Shown here in pieces: positions 7,766-16,993 of a DNA stretch of 64,000 bases. Below the pieces are notes generated by a model, which saw only the letters and a list, made by a program, of their open reading frames with translations, was not told where the DNA came from and did no database searches. Where the stretch lies: the NCBI RefSeq assembly GCF_001884045.1, contig NZ_MACF01000123.1:62001-126000 (forward strand), in the 5' to 3' direction. Position 1 is the stretch's first letter, and each line of letters begins with the position of its first letter. Both the position numbers and the translations under genes were made by a program. This DNA is from Bacillus mobilis. GTDB taxonomy: Bacteria > Bacillota > Bacilli > Bacillales > Bacillaceae_G.

Positions 7766-8230
7766 TTAGTCTATGGATAAAATGTCATGCTGTTGTGGGA
7801 GCTTTGGTGCTCGAATTTCTAACACGCCGTTTTGATACGAAGCTTTCGCTGCTTTTTTATTAATTGAGTACGGTAATTTAATCAATCTTGATGCTTCTGA
7901 AATGGAACGTTCTCGGCGATAATAGTTATGAGATGTTTCTTCTTCGGCCTCTTCAAGTATCTCTTCTTTTACAGAGACTTTTAAGTATTCACTTTGTATT
8001 TCAATTTGAATTTGTTCTTTTTGTATACCTGGTAGTTCAGCTGTAACAACGAGTTCTTCACCAACTTCATATAAATCTACAGGGAATGTTAATAAACGGT
8101 TTCCTTTTTGGAAAAAATGATTTAAATCAGCGATTACATTGCGAAGTGGTGTTTGCTCGAAGAAATCATCAATTTGCTTTAAATAATTGCGAACCGGTGG
8201 GCGAGAAGTGTCTTTTTTTTCTTCACTCAT
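7766..8230 (-). CDS. Hsp20/alpha-crystallin family small heat-shock protein
   Basis: The 154-residue protein contains an alpha-crystallin domain: VDLYEVGEELVVTAELPGI at its start and GVLEIRAPKL near the C-terminus, the latter corresponding to the conserved strand motif. Such proteins are ATP-independent holdases that keep unfolding proteins soluble. The N-terminal arm (residues 1-45) is charged and then phenylalanine-rich, as is usual. AGGAGGG precedes the ATG by 7 bases. No CIRCE element was seen upstream. Confidence 0.9.
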   Translation of the reverse strand: MSEEKKDTSRPPVRNYLKQIDDFFEQTPLRNVIADLNHFFQKGNRLLTFPVDLYEVGEELVVTAELPGIQKEQIQIEIQSEYLKVSVKEEILEEAEEETSHNYYRRERSISEASRLIKLPYSINKKAAKASYQNGVLEIRAPKLPQQHDILSID

Positions 8231-8447
8231 GGTATTCCCTCCTAGAAATCAATTTGCAATATCATATGACAAAAGCGGAGAAAGGTGATTGCCTAGTTTT
8301 CATGTTTTCATAAAAAAATGTTAAAAATGTGAAATGGAGTGATTTTTTTATAGTTTTTGGTCGCCATATTCAATTGATTATGCTAGTATAAATAGGGTTG
8401 ATATAGTAGTATATAGACAGAATGAAAACTGAAAGAGGGTAAGAAGT

Positions 8448-10349
8448 ATGTGTGGTTTTGTAGGATGTTTATGTGAAAACCCTAGAGAGTTTTCAGAAAC
8501 AGAAAAACATCAATTTGAAAATATGAACACGATGATTTTCCACCGCGGTCCAGATGACGAAGGATATTTTCGTGATGAACATGTACAATTTGGCTTCCGC
8601 CGTTTAAGCATCATTGACTTAGAGGCAGGACATCAGCCGCTAACTTATGAAAATGATCGATATGTAATTATTTTTAATGGTGAAATTTACAACTATGTAG
8701 AATTACGTGAAATGTTACTTGAAAAAGGTGCAACGTTTGCAACGCAATCTGATACAGAAGTTATCATTGCATTGTATGCACATATGAAAGAAAAATGTGT
8801 AGACTATCTTCGCGGTATGTTTGCATTTATGATTTGGGATCGTGAGGAGAAGAAACTTTTCGGTGCACGTGACCACTTTGGTATTAAACCTTTATACATT
8901 GCACAACAAGGTGATACTACATTCTTCGCATCTGAGAAGAAAAGTATTATGCATGTGATGGAAGATAAAGGCGTTAATCCGACGTCACTACAACATTACT
9001 TTACGTACCAATATGGTCCAGAGCCAGAAACATTAACAATTGATGTTAATAAAATCGAGCCTGGTCATTATTTCGTAAAAGAAGTCGGTAAAGAGATGGA
9101 AATCCATCGCTACTGGAAACCTTATTTCAATGCTTCAAGCGCAACGAAAGAGGAGCATATCCAAGCAATTCGTGATGTGTTATATGATTCAGTAAAAGTG
9201 CATATGCGCAGTGATGTACCAGTAGGTTCATTCTTATCTGGTGGTATCGATTCATCTATTATCGCTTCTATCGCAAGAGAAATGAATCCAAATCTTTTAA
9301 CATTCTCTATTGGTTTTGAACAACGTGGCTTCAGTGAAGTTGATGTTGCCAAAGAAACTGCTGAGAAATTAGGGGTTAAAAACCATAACGTATTCATTTC
9401 AGCGAAAGAGTTTATGGATGAGTTCCCAAAAATCATTTGGCATATGGATGATCCTTTAGCAGATCCAGCAGCTGTACCATTGTACTTCGTTGCAAAAGAA
9501 GCACGTAAGCATGTAACAGTTGTTCTTTCAGGTGAAGGTGCAGACGAGCTATTTGGTGGGTATAACATTTATCGTGAGCCAAACTCACTAAAAATGTTCT
9601 CTTACATTCCTAGCCCAGGTAAGAGCGTTCTAAAAGCATTAAGTGGTGCTCTTAAAGAAGGCTTTAAAGGAAAGAGCTTCCTAGAGCGTGGATGTACGCC
9701 AATTGAAGAGCGTTACTATGGAAATGCGAAAATCTTCCGTGAAGAAGAGAAAGTTGAATTAATGAAGTATTACAATGAAAGTGTTAACTATATGGATATC
9801 ACGAAACCATTGTATAACGAAATTAAAGATTATGATGATGTAAGCAAAATGCAGTACATTGACATGTTCACATGGTTACGCGGTGACATTTTATTAAAAG
9901 CTGATAAAATGACAATGGCAAATTCATTAGAACTTCGTGTACCGTTCTTAGATAAAGAAGTGTTCGATGTTGCATCTAAAATTCCAACTGAATTTAAGAT
10001 TGCTAACGGAACTACGAAAGCTATTTTACGTGAAGCAGCACGCGGAATCGTTCCAGATCACGTATTAGATCGTAAAAAACTTGGATTCCCAGTACCAATT
10101 CGTCACTGGTTAAAAGACGAAATGCATGATTGGGCTATCAATATTATTAACGAGAGTAAAACAGAGCATTTAATCGACAAACAGTATGTATTAAACTTAC
10201 TGGAAGCACATTGTGCAGATAAAGGCGATTATAGCCGTAAAATTTGGACTGTACTTGCGTTTATGGTATGGCACCAAATTTATGTTGAGCATAAATACGA
10301 TACGAATAAGTTCCACGAAGAAACGAAACGTGCGTATAGCTTAGTTTAA
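8448..10349 (+). CDS. asnB: Asparagine synthase (glutamine-hydrolysing)
   Basis: The 633-residue protein starts MCGFVG, so the catalytic N-terminal cysteine is present after methionine removal. The glutaminase domain includes RRLSIID and FNGEIYN. The synthetase half has the ATP pyrophosphatase loop SGGIDSS near residue 264, followed by SGEGADELFGGY. The length equals B. subtilis AsnB (632 residues) and long segments match it from memory. It makes asparagine from aspartate, glutamine and ATP in the cytoplasm. The gene is single with its own terminator. Confidence 0.93.
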   Translation: MCGFVGCLCENPREFSETEKHQFENMNTMIFHRGPDDEGYFRDEHVQFGFRRLSIIDLEAGHQPLTYENDRYVIIFNGEIYNYVELREMLLEKGATFATQSDTEVIIALYAHMKEKCVDYLRGMFAFMIWDREEKKLFGARDHFGIKPLYIAQQGDTTFFASEKKSIMHVMEDKGVNPTSLQHYFTYQYGPEPETLTIDVNKIEPGHYFVKEVGKEMEIHRYWKPYFNASSATKEEHIQAIRDVLYDSVKVHMRSDVPVGSFLSGGIDSSIIASIAREMNPNLLTFSIGFEQRGFSEVDVAKETAEKLGVKNHNVFISAKEFMDEFPKIIWHMDDPLADPAAVPLYFVAKEARKHVTVVLSGEGADELFGGYNIYREPNSLKMFSYIPSPGKSVLKALSGALKEGFKGKSFLERGCTPIEERYYGNAKIFREEEKVELMKYYNESVNYMDITKPLYNEIKDYDDVSKMQYIDMFTWLRGDILLKADKMTMANSLELRVPFLDKEVFDVASKIPTEFKIANGTTKAILREAARGIVPDHVLDRKKLGFPVPIRHWLKDEMHDWAINIINESKTEHLIDKQYVLNLLEAHCADKGDYSRKIWTVLAFMVWHQIYVEHKYDTNKFHEETKRAYSLV

Positions 10350-10350
10350 T

Positions 10351-10392
10351 TAGAAAAACCTTAAGATCGCATATGATCTTAAGGTTTTTTTC
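10351..10392 (+). terminator. Terminator after asnB
   Basis: AAAACCTTAAGATC pairs with GATCTTAAGGTTTT around CATAT and is followed by T residues. Confidence 0.9.
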
Positions 10393-10442
10393 ATAAATAG
10401 AACGAATTATTGATACAATAATAGTAAAAGGATGGACAACAT

Positions 10443-10802
10443 ATGATTACGTTTGAAAAAGTAAGTGTAGAAAATGAAAACGTTGTTAAAGAAATGTTTC
10501 GCTCACATAGTTTAAGTGAGAATCAGGTACAGTATTGTGTGAAAGTTGATGATACATATATTGGTGTAATAGATTATCGTGTTCAAGAGGAGAGTGCGGT
10601 TTTATCTCAGTTAATAATTCATTTTGATTATCAAAGTTACGGTTATGGAACAAATACGTATTTTACATTTGAAACGATGATGAAAGAAAGAAATGTGAAA
10701 GAGATAAAGGTAATACAAATGGAATTAACGGAACAAGCTAAATCTTTCATAGAGAGCTTTGGATTTAATGAAGAAGATGGAATATATGTGAAGAAAATAT
10801 AA
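10443..10802 (+). CDS. GNAT-like N-acetyltransferase
   Basis: The 119-residue protein has the GNAT layout: a strand pair (TYIGVIDYRV then AVLSQLIIHFDYQ), a YGYGTNTYFTFE segment in place of the usual Q/RxxGxG/A acetyl-CoA loop, and a final FIESFGFNEEDGIYVKKI strand. The acetyl-CoA loop is not canonical, so the donor or even the activity is uncertain. The gene follows asnB after its terminator, with AAAGGATGG before the ATG. Confidence 0.65.
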   Translation: MITFEKVSVENENVVKEMFRSHSLSENQVQYCVKVDDTYIGVIDYRVQEESAVLSQLIIHFDYQSYGYGTNTYFTFETMMKERNVKEIKVIQMELTEQAKSFIESFGFNEEDGIYVKKI

Positions 10803-10844
10803 CGATGCGTAGTTACGCGGGATAAATATAAGGCAGGTGGATAT

Positions 10845-11180
10845 ATGACGATGACTTCTGGTCTTGTATTGATTGGAGGGTGTTTTCTAGTAGCAGAGCT
10901 AACCCATATGTTCATTCGAAAAAGAATGAATAAGAAGAAAAAGCCGTATGAATTACAATATGCCCCTGTGTTTTTCCTATTATTTTGTATGCTGATTACA
11001 TTACAAAACATAACGAACTTCCCACCGCTTATAAATATTTTTTTAAAGTTCGGTTTGCTGTATAGTAGCACTGGAATAGCCCTTTTATTCCTTTTGTTTT
11101 GCATACGTTATATTCACTATCAATCGTATATATTTATTTTAAATTGGTTAAAGCAAAATGATAGAAACCGCCTTACTTAA
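10845..11180 (+). CDS. Hypothetical membrane protein, three helices
   Basis: The 111-residue protein has three predicted membrane segments (residues about 5-22, 41-58 and 67-90) separated by a basic loop (IRKRMNKKKKPYE). I do not recognise the family. GGCAGGTGG precedes the ATG. It lies 40 bases downstream of the acetyltransferase gene, so the two may be co-transcribed. Its stop codon lies inside the terminator hairpin. Confidence 0.7.
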   Translation: MTMTSGLVLIGGCFLVAELTHMFIRKRMNKKKKPYELQYAPVFFLLFCMLITLQNITNFPPLINIFLKFGLLYSSTGIALLFLLFCIRYIHYQSYIFILNWLKQNDRNRLT

Positions 11181-11194
11181 GGCGGTTTCTTTGT
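11165..11194 (+). terminator. Terminator overlapping the end of the membrane-protein gene
   Basis: GAAACCGCC pairs with GGCGGTTTC; the TAA stop codon is in the hairpin itself. Confidence 0.85.
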
Positions 11195-11520
11195 ATTTGT
11201 AATAGCTTTGAAAGAAACAGCTTTATCTAATAGAAGTTCCATATAACACACAATACGAACTGCGATGGGTGCAATTTGAGATGAAATATAAGAAATGTGA
11301 TAACAAGATACAGATGTTTTTGTATATAAAGCTCAAAAATTCATTTTAATTTATTGAAATGATTAGATGATTCTACATATTATCTGTTATTAGTATGTGG
11401 TACTATGTATTCTTAATCAGTAACGTAAGTAGGTGTATAAATTTGAAATGTGAATCAACTAGTTTATCTTAATGGCTGGCAAATAGCAGGATTAAATTTT
11501 TTAGGAGGTATCGTTTTTGT
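11195..11520 (+). other. Gene-free stretch upstream of the PAP2 phosphatase
   Basis: About 325 AT-rich bases without a supported gene. A plausible promoter is TTGAAA (11354-11359), an 18-base gap and TATTAT (11378-11383), leaving a 130-base untranslated leader before the phosphatase gene. Confidence 0.4.
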
Positions 11521-12375
11521 ATGTTTAATATTGATATTTTATTTCTCGAATGGATGACCAGTATGGAGGGAAGTATGCTTACAATACTTTTCAAATTTAT
11601 ATCTAGTATTGCAAATGAAACGCTGTATTTAGTTATTATTTCGATTTTATATTGGTGCGTTTCTAAAAGAAAAGCATTTCATATGATTGTTATGCTTTGT
11701 TTCTCTGGGTATATAGGGATAGTGGTAAAAGAATTCATGAAAATTCCGCGACCGTATACATACGATGGAGTTCAAGCTTTATATGAAAAATCCGCCGCAG
11801 GTTATTCTTTTCCAAGTACACATGTCCAGTTAGGGGCAACGTTTTGGAGTTCATTCATGAGTTTATATAAAAAGAGAATCATTTGGATCATTGGAATTAT
11901 TTTTATAATATTGATTGCTTTTTCTCGTCTTTATTTACGTGTACATTGGCTCAGTGATATAGTAGGTGCGGTTTTAATTAGTATCATAGTGGTTTATTTA
12001 TATATGAAAGTAACAGTGGGATTAAGTGATAGGAAATTTATATTGTTACAACGAATTGTATTGGCTGTTTCACTCATTATGTATTTTATGACAGACAATA
12101 TAGATAATTTTAAATTACTAGGAGTTTTGACAGGTTCTACGATTGGGATCATGTTGGAAAATCAATTTATTAAAATGAACGAAAATAATAATTTTAAAAT
12201 ACAAGTAGTAAAAACAGTAGTAGGTCTTAGTTTTATGTTCATGATACAGCTCATACTAAAAAAAGTAATACCTGATATGTATTATATACGTTATGTATTG
12301 ACTGGAATTACAATTACTTTCTTATGCCCATTTCTTTTTCACTTGTTACGTTTAAAAAATGTGAGTAGCAAATAA
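11521..12375 (+). CDS. PAP2 superfamily membrane phosphatase
   Basis: The 284-residue integral membrane protein has all three PAP2 phosphatase motifs: KEFMKIPRP (KX6RP) near residue 75, the PSTH box in YSFPSTHVQ and SRLYLRVHWLSD (SRX5HX3D). These enzymes dephosphorylate lipid substrates such as undecaprenyl pyrophosphate or phosphatidate at the outer membrane face. The C-terminal half adds about four more helices, longer than minimal PAP2 proteins. AGGAGGT lies upstream of the ATG at a slightly long distance. Confidence 0.85.
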   Translation: MFNIDILFLEWMTSMEGSMLTILFKFISSIANETLYLVIISILYWCVSKRKAFHMIVMLCFSGYIGIVVKEFMKIPRPYTYDGVQALYEKSAAGYSFPSTHVQLGATFWSSFMSLYKKRIIWIIGIIFIILIAFSRLYLRVHWLSDIVGAVLISIIVVYLYMKVTVGLSDRKFILLQRIVLAVSLIMYFMTDNIDNFKLLGVLTGSTIGIMLENQFIKMNENNNFKIQVVKTVVGLSFMFMIQLILKKVIPDMYYIRYVLTGITITFLCPFLFHLLRLKNVSSK

Positions 12376-12444
12376 GTACAAAAATATTTTGAATAAAAAT
12401 GAGGTTGAAATTATATATATTGAAAAAGTTTTCTGATATATCTA

Positions 12445-12473
12445 TTGACAATGTATGAGATATACATTAATCT
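12445..12473 (+). promoter_or_regulatory. Sigma-A promoter of the iron-siderophore binding-protein gene
   Basis: A perfect TTGACA at 12445-12450 is followed by a 17-base spacer and TAATCT at 12468-12473. Confidence 0.7.
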
Positions 12474-12484
12474 TTAAATGTAAA

Positions 12485-12499
12485 TGATAATCAATTTCA
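12485..12499 (+). promoter_or_regulatory. Fur box
   Basis: TGATAATCAATTTCA matches the 7-1-7 Fur consensus TGATAATNATTATCA with two mismatches. It lies just after the promoter, where Fur-Fe(II) would block transcription when iron is plentiful. Confidence 0.75.
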
Positions 12500-12512
12500 A
12501 CTAGGAGGACTT

Positions 12513-13478
12513 ATGACACGCACTAAAAATATTCTTATACTTTGCGTTATGTTACTAATGGTCGTAATCGCAGGGTGCGGTAAAGAAGAAGAAAAGAAAG
12601 ATGAAGATACATCTGTAAAGGCAAAGGATTCATATAGTATAAAGCATGCAATGGGTGAAACGACAGTAAATGGTACGCCAAAAAGAGTTGTTGTTTTAAC
12701 AAATGAGGGTGCTGAGGCACTTTTAACTGTTGGGGTAACGCCAGTTGGAACGACAAAACCACGTGCTGGTGATGAATGGTATCCTCATTTAGCGAAAGAG
12801 TTAAAAAATACGAAAGTAGTAGGAACTGAGCGTGACATTAATTTAGAGGCGGTAATGAAGCTTCAACCGGATCTAATTATCGGAAATAAAATGCGTCACG
12901 AAAAAATATACGAGCAGTTAAAAGAAATCGCGCCAACAGTATATGCTGAAACATTGCGCGGTGATTGGAAAGAAAACTTTATGCTATATACAAAAGCTGT
13001 AAATAAAGAAAAAGAAGGGCAAAATGCTCTTAATGATTATAAAAAGCGTATTGCAGCAATAAAAGAACAATTAGGTGATAAAATTAACTCTAAAGTTTCC
13101 ATTATTCGCTTCGTCCCAGGTGATGTTCGTATTTATCAAAAAAATTCATTCTCAGGCGTTGTATTAAATGATATTGGATTTAAACGACCACCACTACAAG
13201 ATAAAGATGAATTTGCGATAAAAGGAATTACAAAAGAGCAAATTCCAAACATGGACGGGGACTATATATTCTATTTCACATCTGATAAAGATGCGGATAA
13301 GAATAATGAAGGAAACACGTTAGCGAAAGAATGGACAGAAGATCCACTCTTTAAGCAGTTACAGGCTTCTAAAGATAATAAAGTATTCCAAGTAGATGAA
13401 GTGATTTGGAATACAGCAGGTGGTATTGTAGCTGCAAATCTTATGTTAGATGATATTGAAAAATATTTTCTAAAATAA
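12513..13478 (+). CDS. Iron-siderophore ABC transporter substrate-binding lipoprotein
   Basis: The 321-residue protein has a lipoprotein signal peptide (VVIAGC) and a periplasmic-binding-protein class III fold: KRVVVLTNEGAEALLTVGV, LQPDLIIGNKM and the C-terminal WNTAGGIVAANLML. This is the FecB/YfmC-like group that binds ferric citrate or siderophores outside the membrane. No permease or ATPase gene is adjacent, so it must work with components encoded elsewhere. AGGAGGA precedes the ATG. The promoter carries a Fur box, indicating iron repression. Confidence 0.88.
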   Translation: MTRTKNILILCVMLLMVVIAGCGKEEEKKDEDTSVKAKDSYSIKHAMGETTVNGTPKRVVVLTNEGAEALLTVGVTPVGTTKPRAGDEWYPHLAKELKNTKVVGTERDINLEAVMKLQPDLIIGNKMRHEKIYEQLKEIAPTVYAETLRGDWKENFMLYTKAVNKEKEGQNALNDYKKRIAAIKEQLGDKINSKVSIIRFVPGDVRIYQKNSFSGVVLNDIGFKRPPLQDKDEFAIKGITKEQIPNMDGDYIFYFTSDKDADKNNEGNTLAKEWTEDPLFKQLQASKDNKVFQVDEVIWNTAGGIVAANLMLDDIEKYFLK

Positions 13479-13489
13479 ATGAACGGTCG

Positions 13490-13525
13490 AGTACATCACT
13501 TTAAATGGGTGATGTGCTTTTTTAT
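13490..13525 (+). terminator. Terminator after the siderophore-binding gene
   Basis: ACATCAC pairs with GTGATGT and is followed by a run of T. Confidence 0.8.
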
Positions 13526-13608
13526 CTATAAAATACAGAAAATTCCTTCTTTTGAATGCGGATAAGTTGTACAATTAAACCAATCATGGAATAAAGGAGT
13601 GGGAATAA

Positions 13609-14484
13609 ATGAAAGCTACTCATAAAGATTGGATTTTGTTTAACGGAAGAATGGTAAATACGAAGGAAGAACAGCCGATGATTCCATTAGAGGAGAGAGG
13701 CTTTCAATTTGGGGATGGTATATATGAGGTATTCAGACTATATGATGGGAAGCCACATTTATTAGATTTACATTTAGAACGATTCTTTAATTCTATGGAA
13801 GAAATAAAACTAATTCCGCCGTTTACTAAGGAAGAGTTAGTGGAAGAGTTACATCAAATGATTGAAAAAAATCAATTTCAAGAAGATGGGAATGTATATT
13901 TGCAAATATCAAGAGGTGCTCAAGCGCGTAATCATGTGTATGAATCAAATATGGAGCCAACATATTTTGCAAATATAGTTTCGTTTCCAAGGCCAATTAA
14001 TGCAATGGAACGAGGAATAAAAGTTACTGTAGAAGAGGATATACGCTGGAAGTTCTGTCATATAAAATCTTTAAACCTGCTACCTAATATTATGATTAAA
14101 AATAAAATAAACGAACAAGGCTATCAAGAAGCGATATTAGTACGAGATGGAATTGTAACGGAAGGGTGTCATTCAAATTTCTTTATGGTGAAAAAGAATA
14201 AATTAATTACACATCCGGCTGACAATTTCATTCTCCACGGCATTACACGTCAATTCGTTATTACATTAGCGAAAGAGTTACATATTGAAGTAGAAGAACG
14301 AGAATTTTCACTACAAGAAGTATTTGAAGCTGATGAGTGCTTCTTCACAGCGACACCACTTGAAATATTCCCAGTCGTTCAAATAGGTGATGAACAGTTT
14401 GGAACCGGGGGAAGAGGCCCAATTACAAAGAAACTCCAAGTTGCATATGAAGAAAGTATTCGTTTGTTTAAAGTTACGAACTAA
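13609..14484 (+). CDS. dat: D-amino-acid aminotransferase (class IV)
   Basis: The 291-residue protein aligns from memory with thermophilic Bacillus D-amino-acid transaminase. It has RGFQFGDGIYEV, EDIRWKFCHIKSLNLL with the pyridoxal-phosphate lysine at position 153, VTEGCHSNFF and ILHGITR. The enzyme makes D-glutamate and D-alanine from keto acids for peptidoglycan; the closely related branched-chain aminotransferases are the alternative, but the GDGIYEV and SLNLL motifs favour Dat. It has a good ribosome site and its own terminator. Confidence 0.85.
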   Translation: MKATHKDWILFNGRMVNTKEEQPMIPLEERGFQFGDGIYEVFRLYDGKPHLLDLHLERFFNSMEEIKLIPPFTKEELVEELHQMIEKNQFQEDGNVYLQISRGAQARNHVYESNMEPTYFANIVSFPRPINAMERGIKVTVEEDIRWKFCHIKSLNLLPNIMIKNKINEQGYQEAILVRDGIVTEGCHSNFFMVKKNKLITHPADNFILHGITRQFVITLAKELHIEVEEREFSLQEVFEADECFFTATPLEIFPVVQIGDEQFGTGGRGPITKKLQVAYEESIRLFKVTN

Positions 14485-14489
14485 TATTG

Positions 14490-14523
14490 AAGAAAAAAGC
14501 TGGTATTCCTCCAGCTTTTTTTC
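14490..14523 (+). terminator. Terminator after dat
   Basis: AAAAAGCTGG pairs with CCAGCTTTTT around a short loop. Confidence 0.85.
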
Positions 14524-14582
14524 ATGATATAATTCAAGCATAGGACAAGATTTGAAAACGCTGTAAAAAGGGGATTTAATGT

Positions 14583-15230
14583 ATGAATTATGAAGATTTT
14601 AAAGAAGTAATTCACGGTAGACGAAGTGTTAGGAAGTTCACAGAACAAGAAGTATCCACTAGTGATATAAAAGAAATTATTGATTGTGCTCGTTATGCAC
14701 CGAGTGATACGAACTCACAAACTTGGGAGTTTTTGGTCATAATGAACCGAGAGAAAATTAAAGAAATTGAACAAATGACATGGGATGCATTACATAAACT
14801 TGCGGCAAAAGCGGCAGAAAACGGAGAAGAGAAAGCAGGGAAATTACTTACACGTTCTTTCGGACCATATGCGACAGCTTTCTCGGAGGCACCAGTATTA
14901 ATCGTGTGTTTGGCAACACCATATGAATCAAAATTTCGCGAAAAGATATTTGATCCAATTGCTTTTGTTCCAGATTCAGTTTGGGAAGAAGAAGGGATTA
15001 AGAGTAGCTGTTTAGCAGCACAAAATTTAATGTTAGCTGCGCATGCGAAGGGGCTTGGTACTTGTCCGATGACAGGACCGGTATTGTTAGCTCAAGATGA
15101 ACTACGACAATATTTACAAATTGAGTCTGAAAAACAAATAAATATGGTTATTTCACTCGGTTTCCCGAAAGATAAGCCGAAGAAACTTCCAAGAAAAGAA
15201 GTAGATGAGATTACAACATTTGTTTTTTAA
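14583..15230 (+). CDS. Nitroreductase family FMN oxidoreductase
   Basis: The 215-residue protein begins with the FMN-phosphate motif RRSVRKFTEQEV and has CARYAPSDTNSQTWEF, AAQNLMLAAHAKGLGTCPM and VISLGFPKDKPKKLPRK, the standard nitroreductase layout. Such dimeric FMN enzymes use NAD(P)H to reduce nitro compounds, quinones or flavins. The physiological substrate is unknown. It is a single gene with its own terminator. Confidence 0.87.
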   Translation: MNYEDFKEVIHGRRSVRKFTEQEVSTSDIKEIIDCARYAPSDTNSQTWEFLVIMNREKIKEIEQMTWDALHKLAAKAAENGEEKAGKLLTRSFGPYATAFSEAPVLIVCLATPYESKFREKIFDPIAFVPDSVWEEEGIKSSCLAAQNLMLAAHAKGLGTCPMTGPVLLAQDELRQYLQIESEKQINMVISLGFPKDKPKKLPRKEVDEITTFVF

Positions 15231-15238
15231 AGCTCAAA

Positions 15239-15276
15239 ATAAAAAGACATTGTATGAACAATGTCTTTTTATTTTG
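15239..15276 (+). terminator. Terminator after the nitroreductase gene
   Basis: AAAAAGACATTGT pairs with ACAATGTCTTTTT around ATGA. Confidence 0.88.
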
Positions 15277-15489
15277 GACAGGTATGTAATTAATCTGTTG
15301 GGCTAAAATGATAGATAAGAGGGAATTACTATTTATTTCATAAAAAAAATTAATGTTCTATTAAGGAAAGTATGATACATTAATCGTGAGCAATATTCTA
15401 TTTGTTCATGAAAGTGTTGAAAGTAGTCTTAAAATTTAAAAGTTATTTTTGTATAATAAATTATAATGAAATGACAGGGGGGATGAATT

Positions 15490-15978
15490 TTGAAAAAATT
15501 CATAATCACTGGATTGTCTGTATTGTTACTAGCTGGTTGCGGTACTCCACAGGAAAAAGAGGGTACACAATCAAAGCAGGAAGAAAAGGTTGTAAACGCG
15601 AGTAATGAGAATATAGTTTTATTTCCTGAGGGAGCAGTGCCAATTGGAGAAGGAAAAGTAAAAGTTATTACACCAGATGGCACGTCTGAGAATGGTAATA
15701 TACCGGCTGTATTCATCAAAAAGGATACTTTAATTCAACATGTTGAATTAGAGCTTTCTAATTTTCAAAACGATAAAGAAACGTTTGTATTTGTAGATCA
15801 AGTATATGCAGATAAATATCAAGTCACTAGTACAACACAGACAACAGTACAATTAAAAGAAAAGATGCTTGAGACAGGTAGCCATACGATTACTGCAGTT
15901 CAGTATGAAAACAATGACCCGAAAGGAAAGGTTATTAGTTTTAATCAAGCAACATTTGAAACAAAACCTGCGACTTAA
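15490..15978 (+). CDS. Hypothetical lipoprotein
   Basis: The 162-residue protein starts with a TTG and has a clear lipoprotein signal (LLLAGCG), then a charged Glu/Gln/Lys linker and a beta-rich domain with no recognised motif (VELELSNFQNDKETFVF, GSHTITAVQYE). The TTG was chosen because AGGGGGG lies about 8 bases upstream and it yields the signal peptide. An overlapping ATG frame starting a few bases earlier gives no signal peptide. It would be anchored outside the membrane; function unknown. Confidence 0.8.
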   Translation: MKKFIITGLSVLLLAGCGTPQEKEGTQSKQEEKVVNASNENIVLFPEGAVPIGEGKVKVITPDGTSENGNIPAVFIKKDTLIQHVELELSNFQNDKETFVFVDQVYADKYQVTSTTQTTVQLKEKMLETGSHTITAVQYENNDPKGKVISFNQATFETKPAT

Positions 15979-15983
15979 TAAGA

Positions 15984-16023
15984 ATAAAAAGCACATTACT
16001 CAAAAAGTAGTGTGCTTTTTTGT
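15984..16023 (+). terminator. Terminator after the lipoprotein gene
   Basis: AAAAAGCACATTACT pairs with AGTAGTGTGCTTTTT (one wobble), followed by more T. Confidence 0.88.
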
Positions 16024-16127
16024 TTGGAATAGCGGATGTAATAGTGAATAACTTGTTTCGCTTTCTAATACGATTAAGTAGGAAGAACTCACTTGTTATT
16101 ACTATGGCAGAGAAAGAGGTTGAAGGT

Positions 16128-16298
16128 GTGAATCGATGTATCCGTATTGTTTTGATTATTTTAACGATGTCAGTCATTTGGTTTACGATTCAAGAGGTGA
16201 CTCAAATTACACTTGACTATCAAATTCACGATTTGTTAATAGGGGCTATTTGTTTTACCATTGTTTATCTATTATATGATAAACTCGGATTAAGGTAA
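16128..16298 (+). CDS. Small two-helix membrane protein
   Basis: A 56-residue product with two hydrophobic helices (IVLIILTMSVIWF and LIGAICFTIVYLLY) joined by a short polar loop. GTG at 16128 was selected because GAGGT lies 7 bases upstream; in-frame ATG codons at 16104 and earlier lack a ribosome site. I do not recognise the family. It stands between the lipoprotein gene and pncA. Confidence 0.6.
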   Translation: MNRCIRIVLIILTMSVIWFTIQEVTQITLDYQIHDLLIGAICFTIVYLLYDKLGLR

Positions 16299-16412
16299 GT
16301 TTTAAAAGAGAAATGTAGGTATTTCATTTGAAATGTCGAATAGTACATACGATGTCGTAATAACAAATTTTCTATTGTTTACTGTGAAACAGAAGAAGGG
16401 GAGAGAGTAGTT

Positions 16413-16961
16413 ATGAAACGAGCTCTTATTAATATTGATTATACATATGATTTTGTAGCTGAAAAAGGTGCTTTAACTTGCGGGAAACCAGGGCAAGAAA
16501 TTGAGAAGGAAATTGTACATATAACGAAGCAATATATTGAAAATGGAGATTACGTTGTCTTTGCGATTGATAAACATGAAGAAAATGATGTATATCATCC
16601 AGAATCAAAGTTATTCCCGCCTCATAATATAGCAGGTACAAATGGAAGAGATTTGTTTGGGGAATTACAAGATGTGTACGAAACATATAAAAATTCAGAG
16701 AATGTATATTATATGGATAAAACACGATATAGTGCATTTGCAGGAACAGACTTAGAGATGAAGTTAAGAGAAAGAGGAATAGAAGAAGTTCATCTTGTTG
16801 GTGTTTGTACTGATATTTGTGTTCTTCACACAGCAGTAGACGCTTATAATAAAGGATTTAAAATTGTAGTTTATGAAAAAGCAGTTGCATCTTTTAATGC
16901 GCAAGGACATGAATTTGCACTTGGACATTTTAAGTCATGCTTACATGCAGAAGTAAAGTAA
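16413..16961 (+). CDS. pncA: Nicotinamidase / isochorismatase-family amidase
   Basis: The 182-residue protein matches B. subtilis PncA (YueJ, 183 residues) through most of its length. It has INIDYTYDF with the catalytic aspartate, YYMDKTRYSAFAGTDLE with the catalytic lysine and GVCTDICVLHTAVDAY with the nucleophilic cysteine. Nicotinamidase converts nicotinamide to nicotinate for NAD salvage in the cytoplasm. The gene is preceded by a good ribosome site and ends at a terminator shared with the convergent Nudix gene. Confidence 0.9.
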   Translation: MKRALINIDYTYDFVAEKGALTCGKPGQEIEKEIVHITKQYIENGDYVVFAIDKHEENDVYHPESKLFPPHNIAGTNGRDLFGELQDVYETYKNSENVYYMDKTRYSAFAGTDLEMKLRERGIEEVHLVGVCTDICVLHTAVDAYNKGFKIVVYEKAVASFNAQGHEFALGHFKSCLHAEVK

Positions 16962-16962
16962 A

Positions 16963-16993
16963 AAAGAGGCCTTTAAAAAGGTCTCTTTTTACT
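16963..16993. terminator. Bidirectional terminator between pncA and the Nudix gene
   Basis: AAAGAGGCCTTT pairs with AAAGGTCTCTTT (with a wobble) and is flanked by A and T runs. Confidence 0.82.

Noticed and set aside
9122-9568. 148-codon open frame antisense within asnB
   Set aside because: It mirrors a well-supported gene, has no ribosome site or promoter, and its product has the Ser/Thr/Ala-rich look of a complementary frame.
10643-11104. 153-codon minus-strand frame across the GNAT and membrane-protein genes
   Set aside because: It overlaps two plausible plus-strand genes with ribosome sites and shows no domain or start signal of its own.
15402-15605. Plus-strand 67-codon frame overlapping the lipoprotein start
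   Set aside because: The overlapping TTG frame gives a perfect lipoprotein signal peptide; this frame encodes nothing recognisable.
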